Source of the DNA: Bacteroidota bacterium
GTDB lineage: Bacteria > Bacteroidota > Bacteroidia > J057
Direction of reading: 5' to 3'
Assembly: GCA_963169475.1 (NCBI GenBank)
Contig: CAUJFT010000276.1
Span: 1-9,520 of the forward strand
Length of the DNA stretch: 9,520 nt
The first letter of the stretch is position 1; each line of letters starts with the position of its first letter. The translations under genes and the position numbers were made by a program. Shown piece after piece: positions 1-6,440 of the stretch. The notes beneath the pieces are model-generated. The model saw only the letters and a list, made by a program, of their open reading frames with translations. It was not told the DNA's origin and did not search any database.

Positions 1-171
1 GGTGTCTTGCAGTTGATACACCCACCAGCTTCCTTTAGGGAAGTACCAATACCGTAAAAATTCGGGAGGTGCTTCTATCAATTCCTCTTCCTTGCACAGT
101 AGTTTTGCATCTCCGCCGCAGGCGAAAAAGAACAATGATAAAATTCCGATAAAATACTGTCTTGTTTTCAT
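1..171 (-). CDS. Lipoprotein, N-terminal part (runs off left edge)
   Basis: The frame is open for 57 codons from ATG at 171-169 to the window edge, so only the N-terminus is visible. It begins MKTRQYFIGILSLFFFACGG: two basic residues, a hydrophobic stretch, then a lipobox-like FFAC with Cys18 followed by Gly-Gly. This is a type II (lipoprotein) signal peptide, so the mature protein should be lipidated at Cys18 and held in the inner or outer membrane. The following text, with RYWYFPKGSWWVYQ near residues 40-53, resembles the opening of a common Bacteroidota family of uncharacterised lipoproteins in which an aromatic 'FPxGSxWVY' segment follows the anchor. That resemblance is from memory, not from a search. 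No Shine-Dalgarno sequence or clear TAnnTTTG box is visible upstream. Function unknown. The lipoprotein call is firm; the family call is tentative. Confidence 0.8.
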   Translation of the reverse strand, partial: MKTRQYFIGILSLFFFACGGDAKLLCKEEELIEAPPEFLRYWYFPKGSWWVYQLQDT

Positions 172-238
172 CTTCTATATTGATTTAAAGTGTAAATGAA
201 TTTTGTTATTTTGTTTATACTTGCGAAGAACGTCTGTA

Positions 239-415
239 TTGCCGCAACTCCCCCTCTTCGAGTTGCGTTTATCTACCGATAGTACGCCACTCCCTTTCCC
301 CTCTCCGTTGCGGCAAGCATCCCAAAAAGTACTGCTACAAGCAACTTCCGATTCATCGATAGCAAATCAGTCCCCTTCTCTCCTAAATCAAAAATCCGTT
401 GGCAAATGCGGCAAC
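239..415. repeat. Cluster of short GC-rich direct and inverted repeats
   Basis: TTGCCGCAA at 239-247 is the exact reverse complement of TTGCGGCAA at 308-316, and TGCGGCAA recurs at 407-414. TCCGTTG occurs directly at 304-310 and 395-401, each time just before a TGCGGCAA copy. GCAACTC (244-250) and GAGTTGC (260-266) form a 7-bp hairpin with a 9-base loop. Each TGC-rich copy is preceded by a pyrimidine-rich CCCCTCT-like tract. These match a decayed or imperfect three-copy repeat, possibly a member of a dispersed family, but the copies are short and chance contributes. Function unknown. Confidence 0.4.
273..356 (-). other. Doubtful short ORF with signal-peptide-like start
   Basis: A 27-codon frame on the - strand begins MNRKLLVAVLFGMLAAT and stops at TAG (275-273). 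The start has two basic residues, a run of about 12 hydrophobic residues and small residues at a possible cleavage site, like an export signal. A purine-rich AGGAGAGAAGGGGA lies about 20 bases upstream, which is too far for a normal ribosome binding site. The same frame continues after the TAG with another 37 sense codons before TGA, so it could be the remnant of a longer exported protein, a real tiny peptide, or chance coding within the repeat cluster. The frame is also open upstream of the ATG. Existence as a gene is not established. Confidence 0.2.
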
Positions 416-626
416 TATTTTTTAATATTCCAAAATTTTCAACATAAACTATTAGATTTTTTTTATATTATTTCACAGATTGAGATTATCTAACGGGCTT
501 TTGATCGGCGGTTTTAAATATTGTTAAAGTTTAAACAACTTCATTAGTAAAAAATAGAGTACCAAATCAATACAAGCAAAGCATAGGCACTATTTTCTTA
601 TTGTCATGGCACAAAAATAGCAAAAA

Positions 627-716
627 ATGACAAAAAGAATAGAGGGTCAAAAACTATTTATTGAAAAACATAGAAAATATCTTGGAAACTGCATGGAGAT
701 AAGGGTATCACGCTAA
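627..716 (+). other. Doubtful 29-codon ORF
   Basis: ATG at 627-629 opens a frame ending in TAA at 714-716. The product would be basic (MTKRIEGQKLFIEKHRKY at its start), with no signal peptide or known motif. No ribosome binding site or promoter box is visible, and an AT-rich region yields such frames by chance. Recorded only because the gap is otherwise empty. Confidence 0.1.
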
Positions 717-726
717 ATAAAGAGAG

Positions 727-745
727 ACAAATCAGCAGATTTTGT
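727..745 (-). terminator. Possible weak terminator after uvrA
   Basis: ACAAATC (727-733) pairs with GATTTTGT (738-745), with one bulged base and a four-base loop. It lies 26 bases beyond the uvrA stop codon. On the - strand the hairpin is followed by CTCTCTTTATTT, a loosely T-rich tail. The stem is short and AT-rich, so its strength is doubtful. No better hairpin is visible downstream of uvrA. Confidence 0.25.
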
Positions 746-771
746 AAATGCCTCTGTCCTATAAAATGAAA

Positions 772-3540
772 TTATACCAGCAGTTTATCCTTGAGATATC
801 GCCCTGTATAAGAGGTTTTTTCTCTAATAAGCCCCTCTGGTTCTCCTTGATAAACCAAATAGCCTCCTTCAATCCCCCCTTCGGGACCCAAGTCTATAAT
901 CCAATCCGCAGATTTAATCACATCAGGGTGATGTTCGATGATGATTACTGTATTCCCCCTTTCGACTAATTCATGAATAGCAATTAGCAATACCCGAATA
1001 TCCTCAAAGTGAAGTCCGGTTGTTGGCTCATCAAAGATATACAACGTTTTGGGCATATTTTTTTGCGAAAGAAAAAATGCGAGCTTCATTCGCTGCGCTT
1101 CCCCTCCGGAGAATGTGTCCGTACTTTGCCCTAAACTTACATATCCAAGTCCTACCTTTTCGAGGAGCATTAGTTTTTCAAAGATTTTAGGCTGGTCATG
1201 AAAAAACTTGATACCTTCCTGTACGGTCATAGAAAGCACCTCGTATATATTTTTTTCATTCCAAGTAACGCTAAGTACATTTTCCTTAAACCGTTTGCCA
1301 CCACAGGCTTCGCAGGTAAGTTCTACATCAGGGAGAAACTGCATTTCTACGACAATCTTGCCATCGCCCTTGCATTCTTCACAACGTCCGCCCTCCACAT
1401 TGAAAGAGAAGCTACCGGCAGTAAGTCCTTTTATTTTAGCCATTCGTTGCCCCGCATATAGCTCTCTAATATGGTCATAGGCTTTCAAATACGTAACCGG
1501 ATTAGATCGCGAGGAGCGCGTTACGGGGCTTTGGTCAACCATTTCAATAGTAAAAACACCCGACAAATATCCTCCGAGTACTGCTGCATCTCCCGTTTTT
1601 TCATAAGGCAACCCGAACTTTTTTCTTAAAGCATGATAGAGTATATCTTGGATAAGCGTAGTCTTACCCGAACCACTCACCCCGGTTACTACGGTGAGCG
1701 CATCAAGGGGGATTTTTACAGAAATATCTTTCAGGTTATTCAGGTACGCATTTTTTATTTCGATATAATTTCTTTTAGGTCGGCGTACTATTGGAAGCGG
1801 AATAGATCGTTTGCCAGATAGATATTGTCCCGTTAGACTATCCTCATGCCGAAGAATTTCTGCATAATTACCATTAAAAATGACTTTTCCTCCTAACTCT
1901 CCAGCAAGAGGACCCATGTCTATAATCTGATTGGCATGCTGCATTACCGCCTCATCATGTTCAACCACAATAACCGTATTCCCTTTATCGCGGAGCTTGA
2001 GTAAAATATTAATCAGTTTATCTGTATCTCTTGGGTGAAGCCCGATACTGGGTTCATCTAAAATATACATTGCGCCAACAAGTCCGTTTCCCAAAGAAGT
2101 GGCAAGTCGAATACGCTGCATCTCTCCTCCGGAAAGTGTACTTACCTTACGGTTTAGAGTGAGGTAGCCTACTCCTACATTATTAAGGTATTCAATCCGA
2201 CTTTCTACCTCTGTGAGTATCCGGCGGGCGATGGTAGCATCATGTTCATTTAGTACCAAATTTTTGAGTGTAGCGTTCATTCTATCAAGCGGCATGGATA
2301 GGAAATCGCTAATAGAATATCCACATATCTTTACATACATAGCATCTTTGCGAATCCGGCTACCCTTACACTCATAACAAACGGTAAAGCCTCTATATCG
2401 CGCAGACATAACCCGATATTGAATTTTATGATGCTGGGTTTCGAGATATTTAAAGAAACTTCGAATCCCAAATACCCGTTGATTCCCGTTCCATAGGAAG
2501 TCTTTTTCTTTCTCTGACAAGGCATAATAAGGGCGGTGAATCGGGAAGTCATACTCCGCAGAAGCATGGATAAAATCTTTAAGATATTCGTTCATTATCT
2601 CTCCTCTCCAGGGTGCAACCGCTTCCTCATAGATAGATTTATTTTTTTCGGGAATAACGAGGTCTTCATCAATCCCCATAACTCTACCAAACCCCTCACA
2701 AACTGTACATGCTCCGTGAGGGCTATTAAAGCTAAAAAAGTCAGGGCTTGGTCTTTCAAATACCATATTATCCGCAGAAAATAGCGCGGAAAAGGAATGA
2801 ATAGGGGACTTATTGAATTGTATCCCACAATGATTATGCCCTTCGTAGTAAGCCGTCTGAATACTATCTGCCAACCGGGAGCGAAGTACAGACAAATCGC
2901 CTTTATCCAAAATCAAACGGTCGATTAAGAGGTAGAATATCTTTTTCGCCTTCAGTTTTTTTTCTTCCAATAAATCCTCAATCTCTAATACTTTCCCTTC
3001 GTCCCATATTCGTGTAAACCCTTTTTGGAGGGCAAGCGTAAGCTCTGTGGCAAATCCTTTGCTTCTAACCTCAACAGGGGCAACAATCGTTACAGCGCAG
3101 CCCGAGGGCTGCTCCAATACTTTATCCACAATTTCTGAAACACTATCAGAGGTTACTAATTTCCCACTAATTGGAGAATAGGTTTTCCCAACACGGGCAA
3201 ACAAGATTTTAAGATAATCATAGATTTCTGTTTGAGTACCTACGGTAGAGCGGGGATTATTACTTCCTGTTTTTTGCTGAATCGCCATTGCAGGCGAAAT
3301 TCCATGAATATAATCCACATCGGGTTTATCCATTCTGGCAAGAAATTGGCGGGAGTAAGTATTGAGGCTCTCTACATATCTCCGTTGTCCTTCGGCATAT
3401 AGCGTGTCATACGCAAGAGAAGATTTGCCCGAACCGCTCACTCCTGTAATTACTACCAATTGATTCCTCTGTATTTCTACAGATACATTTTTGAGATTAT
3501 TTACTCTTGCGTTATGAATGTAGATATTTTTATACGCCAT
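772..3540 (-). CDS. uvrA: UvrA-family excinuclease ATPase (UvrA2-like paralogue)
   Basis: This is UvrA, the cytoplasmic ABC-type ATPase that works with UvrB to locate bulky DNA lesions in nucleotide excision repair. At 922 residues it is close to the usual length and complete. Two ATPase halves are visible: Walker A GVSGSGKS at 33-40, signature LSGGEMQR at 469-476 and Walker B with D495/E496; then Walker A GVSGSGKTT at 620-628, signature SGGEAQR at 811-817 and Walker B with D837/E838. The second zinc module is intact (C720, C723, C743, C746), as is the C388/C391 pair. The first zinc module is not: only C278 and C281 remain, and where the first Cys pair is expected the sequence reads SADNMVFERP. 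Residues 55-130 (YVESLNTYSRQF, ARVGKTYSPISGK) resemble the second UvrA type that many Bacteroidota carry beside the standard one; that subtype call is from memory. The start at 3540 sits about 20 bases from a TAACTTTG box. The gene stands alone. Confidence 0.95.
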   Translation of the reverse strand: MAYKNIYIHNARVNNLKNVSVEIQRNQLVVITGVSGSGKSSLAYDTLYAEGQRRYVESLNTYSRQFLARMDKPDVDYIHGISPAMAIQQKTGSNNPRSTVGTQTEIYDYLKILFARVGKTYSPISGKLVTSDSVSEIVDKVLEQPSGCAVTIVAPVEVRSKGFATELTLALQKGFTRIWDEGKVLEIEDLLEEKKLKAKKIFYLLIDRLILDKGDLSVLRSRLADSIQTAYYEGHNHCGIQFNKSPIHSFSALFSADNMVFERPSPDFFSFNSPHGACTVCEGFGRVMGIDEDLVIPEKNKSIYEEAVAPWRGEIMNEYLKDFIHASAEYDFPIHRPYYALSEKEKDFLWNGNQRVFGIRSFFKYLETQHHKIQYRVMSARYRGFTVCYECKGSRIRKDAMYVKICGYSISDFLSMPLDRMNATLKNLVLNEHDATIARRILTEVESRIEYLNNVGVGYLTLNRKVSTLSGGEMQRIRLATSLGNGLVGAMYILDEPSIGLHPRDTDKLINILLKLRDKGNTVIVVEHDEAVMQHANQIIDMGPLAGELGGKVIFNGNYAEILRHEDSLTGQYLSGKRSIPLPIVRRPKRNYIEIKNAYLNNLKDISVKIPLDALTVVTGVSGSGKTTLIQDILYHALRKKFGLPYEKTGDAAVLGGYLSGVFTIEMVDQSPVTRSSRSNPVTYLKAYDHIRELYAGQRMAKIKGLTAGSFSFNVEGGRCEECKGDGKIVVEMQFLPDVELTCEACGGKRFKENVLSVTWNEKNIYEVLSMTVQEGIKFFHDQPKIFEKLMLLEKVGLGYVSLGQSTDTFSGGEAQRMKLAFFLSQKNMPKTLYIFDEPTTGLHFEDIRVLLIAIHELVERGNTVIIIEHHPDVIKSADWIIDLGPEGGIEGGYLVYQGEPEGLIREKTSYTGRYLKDKLLV

Positions 3541-3560
3541 TATGAAAAAAAATTAGGGCG

Positions 3561-3568
3561 CAAAGTTA
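3561..3568 (-). promoter_or_regulatory. Putative uvrA promoter -10 box (TAACTTTG)
   Basis: Reading the - strand, TAACTTTG matches the Bacteroidota -10 consensus TAnnTTTG exactly. Its downstream edge is 20 bases before the uvrA ATG, implying a very short leader. No convincing TTG at -33 is seen, since the upstream stretch is nearly all A and T. No SOS-type operator could be recognised. Confidence 0.55.
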
Positions 3569-3679
3569 CAAATTATTATTTTTTTTTCATAAAAATTAGA
3601 ATTTCATTAAAAAAAAGAATAAAGATGTATATTTTTCACTTTTTTTACGTAAGTGGAATGATAATTGGTAAACTATTTG

Positions 3680-3687
3680 TAACTTTG
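3680..3687 (+). promoter_or_regulatory. Putative promoter -10 box for sigma factor gene (TAACTTTG)
   Basis: TAACTTTG on the + strand is the same exact TAnnTTTG match as the uvrA box, facing the other way. If used, the transcript would have a leader of about 150 bases before the sigma factor ATG at 3848, long compared with the other genes here. The rest of the 3541-3847 spacer is AT-rich, with no other gene, hairpin or repeat that I can support. No clear -33 TTG is visible. Confidence 0.45.
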
Positions 3688-3847
3688 AAATTGAACCAAT
3701 AGACAGCATATTAATTTTAAATATTCATTCATTCACTTAGATAAACATATAGGGTAAAATCTACATTTCTATTTTATTAAATTCAAAATACTGTAAAGAT
3801 ATTCGCCCATGGCATTAGTGGTACATTAACCGAAAACCTGTATTATC

Positions 3848-4447
3848 ATGAACAAACCACTGATTAGACTCGCTGATCACGAACTTGTAAATGGCTATTT
3901 AGCCGGAAACGATTGTTATTTTGAGACTTTACTTGGAAGATATAAATCCAAGATTTATACAACCATTTACTTAATTGTAAAGGATAGAGATATTGCTGAA
4001 GATATTTTTCAAGATGTTATGGTAAAAATTATTCGTATGATTCGTGCCGGAAAATATAACGAAGAAGGAAAGTTTTTGCCGTGGGCTGCGCGTATTGCCC
4101 GCAATCTTGCCATTGATTTTTTTAGAAAAAATCAAAAGACCCCTATCCAAAGAGACACCGAAAATTACGATTTAGCCGCCAATTTTAACCGTTCAGACAT
4201 AAGTGCCGACCAAAAAATAATATTGGAAGAGCATGAGCGTTATGTAAGAGAACTCATTCAGCAGCTTCCTGATAAGCAAAGAGAGGTCTTAATTATGCGC
4301 AGTTATGCCGACCTTAGCTTTAAAGAGATTGCTGAACTAACGAATGTAAGCATTAATACGGCACTTGGTAGAATGCGCTACGCGCTTATTAATTTAAAAA
4401 AATTGGCAGATGAGGCTGGAATCTCTCAAAATTCACCCCTTCACTGA
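3848..4447 (+). CDS. ECF-type sigma-70 family RNA polymerase sigma factor
   Basis: A 199-residue alternative sigma factor with the two-domain layout of the ECF group. Region 2 spans about residues 25-96, including DIAEDIFQDVMVKI (48-61), which contacts core polymerase and the -10 element, and the FLPWAARIARNLAIDFFRK segment (76-94). Region 4 spans about 133-186: LPDKQREVLIMRSYADLSFKEIAE followed by a helix-turn-helix (LTNVSINTALGRMRYAL) that should read the -35 element. There is no region 1.1 or 3 and no extra C-terminal domain. The opening and the GKYNEEGKFLPW stretch resemble a widely conserved Bacteroidota ECF factor (memory, not a search). No ribosome binding site is seen; the leader AAAACCTGTATTATC is typical of the phylum. 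The last 38 bases overlap the next gene, suggesting coupled translation. The target regulon cannot be read from this window. Confidence 0.92.
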   Translation: MNKPLIRLADHELVNGYLAGNDCYFETLLGRYKSKIYTTIYLIVKDRDIAEDIFQDVMVKIIRMIRAGKYNEEGKFLPWAARIARNLAIDFFRKNQKTPIQRDTENYDLAANFNRSDISADQKIILEEHERYVRELIQQLPDKQREVLIMRSYADLSFKEIAELTNVSINTALGRMRYALINLKKLADEAGISQNSPLH

Positions 4448-4682
4448 CGAGGATGTGCTTCGCTATCTTTTTGTTGAGATGAGCGAGGAAGAAAGTCAGC
4501 AATTTGAACAAGCTCTTGACCAAAGCGAGTCGTTAAATCAATGTTATGAAGAAATGTTGGACTGCCTTGAAATATTAAACCACGTGGGGAGGGAAAAAAA
4601 AAATCAGTGGTCATTTTTTGCGAGTGGACAAATCGCCCCGTACATTTATTCAATCCCACACGCTACCTTAAAAAAGGGATAG
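4410..4682 (+). CDS. Small protein overlapping the sigma gene, possible anti-sigma partner
   Basis: A 90-residue protein whose ATG lies inside the 3' end of the sigma gene (38-base overlap, different frame). I chose 4410 because it is the only upstream ATG in frame and allows translational coupling. Residues 11-60 (FTDEDVLRYLFVEMSEEE, then QFEQALDQSESLNQCYEEML) are acidic, probably helical, and follow the pattern of small regulators found directly after ECF sigma genes in Bacteroidota. There is no membrane segment and no zinc-binding HxxxCxxC motif, so it is not a classical membrane anti-sigma factor; any such role is inferred from position. A run of ten A bases at 4594-4603 encodes EKKN and could slip. 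Loss of one A would give a different tail ending at 4671; gain of one would end at 4693. The C-terminal third in the given frame matches nothing I recognise. Confidence 0.75.
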   Translation: MRLESLKIHPFTDEDVLRYLFVEMSEEESQQFEQALDQSESLNQCYEEMLDCLEILNHVGREKKNQWSFFASGQIAPYIYSIPHATLKKG

Positions 4683-4689
4683 GCACTCA

Positions 4690-4728
4690 TTAAAAGGGAA
4701 AATTCTCACATAGAATTTTCCCTTTTAA
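4690..4728 (+). terminator. Strong hairpin terminator after the sigma/partner operon
   Basis: A perfect 17-bp inverted repeat (4690-4706 with 4712-4728) closes a five-base loop, CACAT. The arms carry AAAAGGG and CCCTTTT, so the transcript ends in a GGG/CCC-clamped stem running into T-rich sequence. It starts 7 bases after the stop codon at 4682. The symmetry means it could act on both strands, but no gene reads into it from the right. Confidence 0.85.
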
Positions 4729-4939
4729 ATTGCTAAAAACGATACTAAAATATTATAAAACATATACATCAAAACTTTTTTCTCTGTTTTCCGTTACTTG
4801 TACCCTAATAAAAAGTATTTCTGCATAAAGGGAAGAAAAATAGAAAAAGGGAGTCTCAAAATCCACTAACTGCCGAAATTTTTGTATAAGTTTCGCCTTA
4901 GCATTTGATTATCTAATTCCATGGTTCATGTATATTTCC

Positions 4940-4947
4940 TACCTTTG
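4940..4947 (+). promoter_or_regulatory. Putative promoter -10 box for the thioredoxin-fold gene (TACCTTTG)
   Basis: TACCTTTG matches TAnnTTTG exactly and lies 37 bases before the start codon at 4985, leaving a leader of about 30 bases that is AT-rich and ends in AATAATAATA. No TTG stands at the expected -33 distance. The remainder of the 4729-4984 spacer shows no gene. Confidence 0.5.
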
Positions 4948-4984
4948 TGCCTTATTTTAACACATTTGTAATATAATAATAATA

Positions 4985-5494
4985 ATGATGAATTTGTTTA
5001 GGTCCGTATTATTGATTTGCTTCTTAATGGCTATGACGGTAGCCTCTGCCCAGATTTCTTTTTTTCACGGTACTTGGGAAGAAGCACTGAAGCAAGCCCA
5101 GAAGAAAAATAAGGCAATTTTTGTAGATGCCTATACAGATTGGTGCGGTCCTTGTAAAATGATGGCTGCGCAAACATTTTCTGATGCTGAAGTGGGGACG
5201 TTTTTCAACGAAAATTTTATCAATGTAAAATTGGACATGGAGAAAGGGGAAGGTCTCGCCTTTGCTAAAACCTACTCCGTAAATGCTTATCCGACTTTAT
5301 TGTTTATTAATCCTAATAATAAAGAAATCGTGCATAAGGTTTTGGGCTTCAGAAAAAGCGATTTGTTTATAAGTGAAGGCAAAGTAGCGGTTAGTAAATT
5401 CGGAGGCTCCCCTAAGGAGGCAAAAAAGAAGAAGCTCACTAAGTCCAAAAAACAGAAAAAAAATAAAGCAGAAACAAGCACTACAAGTGAGTAA
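4985..5494 (+). CDS. Exported thioredoxin-fold protein with Lys-rich tail
   Basis: A 169-residue periplasmic thioredoxin-family protein. Residues 1-23 (MMNLFRSVLLICFLMAMTVASAQ) form a signal peptide with likely cleavage after ASA or AQ; either Met1 or Met2 could be the start. The redox motif is WCGPCK with C54 and C57, preceded by AIFVDAYTD, and the cis-proline is P103 in AYPTLLF. The TWEEALKQAQKKNKAIFVD approach (30-48) is typical of the Thioredoxin_7/DUF255-like group that Bacteroidota export, which reduce or isomerise disulfides or maintain cytochrome and envelope proteins. After the fold ends near residue 140, a strongly basic, low-complexity tail runs from about 144 to 161 (KEAKKKKLTKSKKQKKNK). 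This tail is unusual and may bind polyanions or the envelope. The gene has its own promoter box and may be read through into the next gene 154 bases on. Confidence 0.88.
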   Translation: MMNLFRSVLLICFLMAMTVASAQISFFHGTWEEALKQAQKKNKAIFVDAYTDWCGPCKMMAAQTFSDAEVGTFFNENFINVKLDMEKGEGLAFAKTYSVNAYPTLLFINPNNKEIVHKVLGFRKSDLFISEGKVAVSKFGGSPKEAKKKKLTKSKKQKKNKAETSTTSE

Positions 5495-5648
5495 TCAAGT
5501 TATTCAAAGGCTACGTTGTTTATTTTGAATCCAAATATTCAGAATTTATACACTATCATCTCATTTTTCTGTTTTTAGTGTAACCTAATCTTATGATATA
5601 CATTATAATGTTTAAAAAACAATATCTACTTTTTTTAACAAAAAAATA

Positions 5649-6317
5649 ATGAAGCAAACGATTCTCTTTTTTTGGACAATTATCGGCATTATGTGTACTA
5701 CCGTTGCACAAAATCCTACGACAGAAGCCACTCCTTATTTTGAAGGCTCTGTGGAATATAAAGTAACCGTAGAGGGTTCGGAAAAAGAAATTCTTTTTGA
5801 GAATGAACCGAATACCCAAATGGCTATGCACATCAAAGACGGGGATTATATTGTGAACCTTGCTGGAGGGCGTTACCCCAAAACCTTCATGTTTATAGCG
5901 GATTCAAATTATGAATATAGTGTTGATATGAATAACAAACGAGCGTTTAGGGTCTCTGTTTATAACCATTATAAACCCATGTGGGTCAGACCTCCCGCAC
6001 TCCCAACCGGCGAAAAGGAAATGCTCAACGGAGTGGAGTGTGATATTTATGAGGTAAAAACGGATACCTCTTATTCTAAAATATGGGCTTCGGAGAAGTA
6101 TCGTGTCAATACAGAATTTTACAAAAACAAAAAAAGAGCGCAAGCTAATTATCTTCTACCCGGGCTTGACGGGAAAATTCCTCTCAAAAGCATCAAAAAA
6201 GAAAAGGGATTAACCACCACGCTTGTTATGACAAAAATAACCCCTACCAAATTTCGTAAGGTACAATTTACGATTCCCCCCGATTTTGTCATTAAGAACC
6301 GAGATAATCGGTGGTAG
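5649..6317 (+). CDS. Secreted beta-rich protein, DUF4412-like
   Basis: A 222-residue exported protein. Residues 1-20 (MKQTILFFWTIIGIMCTTVA) form a signal peptide, with likely cleavage before QNPTT. The mature part alternates short beta strands: FEGSVEYKV (31-39), DGDYIV (64-69), GVECDIYEV (128-136), IWASEKYRV (145-153), and TKITPTKFRKVQFTIPPDF (195-213) near the end. The order 'FEG.v.Y', 'DG.Y', a GveC.iYev strand, an 'IW.se' strand and a closing 'K.tP.kf....F.iP..f' is the pattern I associate with DUF4412-type periplasmic or surface proteins of Bacteroidota, whose molecular role is unknown. One cysteine remains in the mature part (C131). There is no lipobox and no C-terminal sorting domain. 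No promoter box is clear in the 154-base gap before it, so co-transcription with the thioredoxin-fold gene is possible. Family assignment is moderate; function unknown. Confidence 0.75.
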   Translation: MKQTILFFWTIIGIMCTTVAQNPTTEATPYFEGSVEYKVTVEGSEKEILFENEPNTQMAMHIKDGDYIVNLAGGRYPKTFMFIADSNYEYSVDMNNKRAFRVSVYNHYKPMWVRPPALPTGEKEMLNGVECDIYEVKTDTSYSKIWASEKYRVNTEFYKNKKRAQANYLLPGLDGKIPLKSIKKEKGLTTTLVMTKITPTKFRKVQFTIPPDFVIKNRDNRW

Positions 6318-6362
6318 GCAAGTAAGGCAATAGGCTTTCTTATAATTTGAGCTTAAATAATC

Positions 6363-6407
6363 AACCCCTCTTTTCGATTCAAGATTATATGAATCAAAAG
6401 AGGGGTT
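6363..6407. terminator. Shared hairpin terminator between convergent genes
   Basis: AACCCCTCTTTTCGATTC (6363-6380) pairs with GAATCAAAAGAGGGGTT (6391-6407), leaving one bulged C at 6375 and a ten-base AT-rich loop. It lies 46 bases after the stop of the + strand secreted gene and 34 bases after the stop of the - strand SRAP gene, in the right place to end both transcripts. The flanking tails are only modestly T-rich (TTCTTCC on +, GATTATTT on -). Confidence 0.8.
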
Positions 6408-6440
6408 CTTCCATATAAAAGCATAGGTTGGCTAAGTCAT

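Larger units (their letters stand above)
172..771. other. 600-base intergenic region with repeat cluster
   Basis: No convincing gene lies between the lipoprotein start and the uvrA stop. The left third (about 230-420) is richer in G and C than its surroundings and holds short direct and inverted repeats, listed separately. The rest (about 420-770) is very AT-rich and low in structure. Two very short ORFs (273-356 on -, 627-716 on +) are listed separately at low confidence. The 96-codon open frame on + at 203-493 has a low-complexity translation with no recognisable domain, and I treat it as chance. The upstream regulatory sequence of the lipoprotein must lie in the left part, but I could not pick out a promoter box. 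Confidence 0.7.

Noticed and set aside
203..493. 96-codon open frame on the + strand in the left intergenic region
   Set aside because: The translation is low-complexity with no domain or signal, it overlaps the repeat cluster, and no promoter or ribosome binding site is visible. Most likely chance.
2331..2828. Open frames of 70-80 codons on both strands inside uvrA
   Set aside because: They are out-of-frame shadows of a clearly conserved gene, with no motifs of their own.
5549..5582. TACACTA/TAGTGTA inverted repeat as a terminator after the thioredoxin-fold gene
   Set aside because: The stem is only 7 bp, AT-rich, with a 20-base loop and no GC clamp. Too weak to call.
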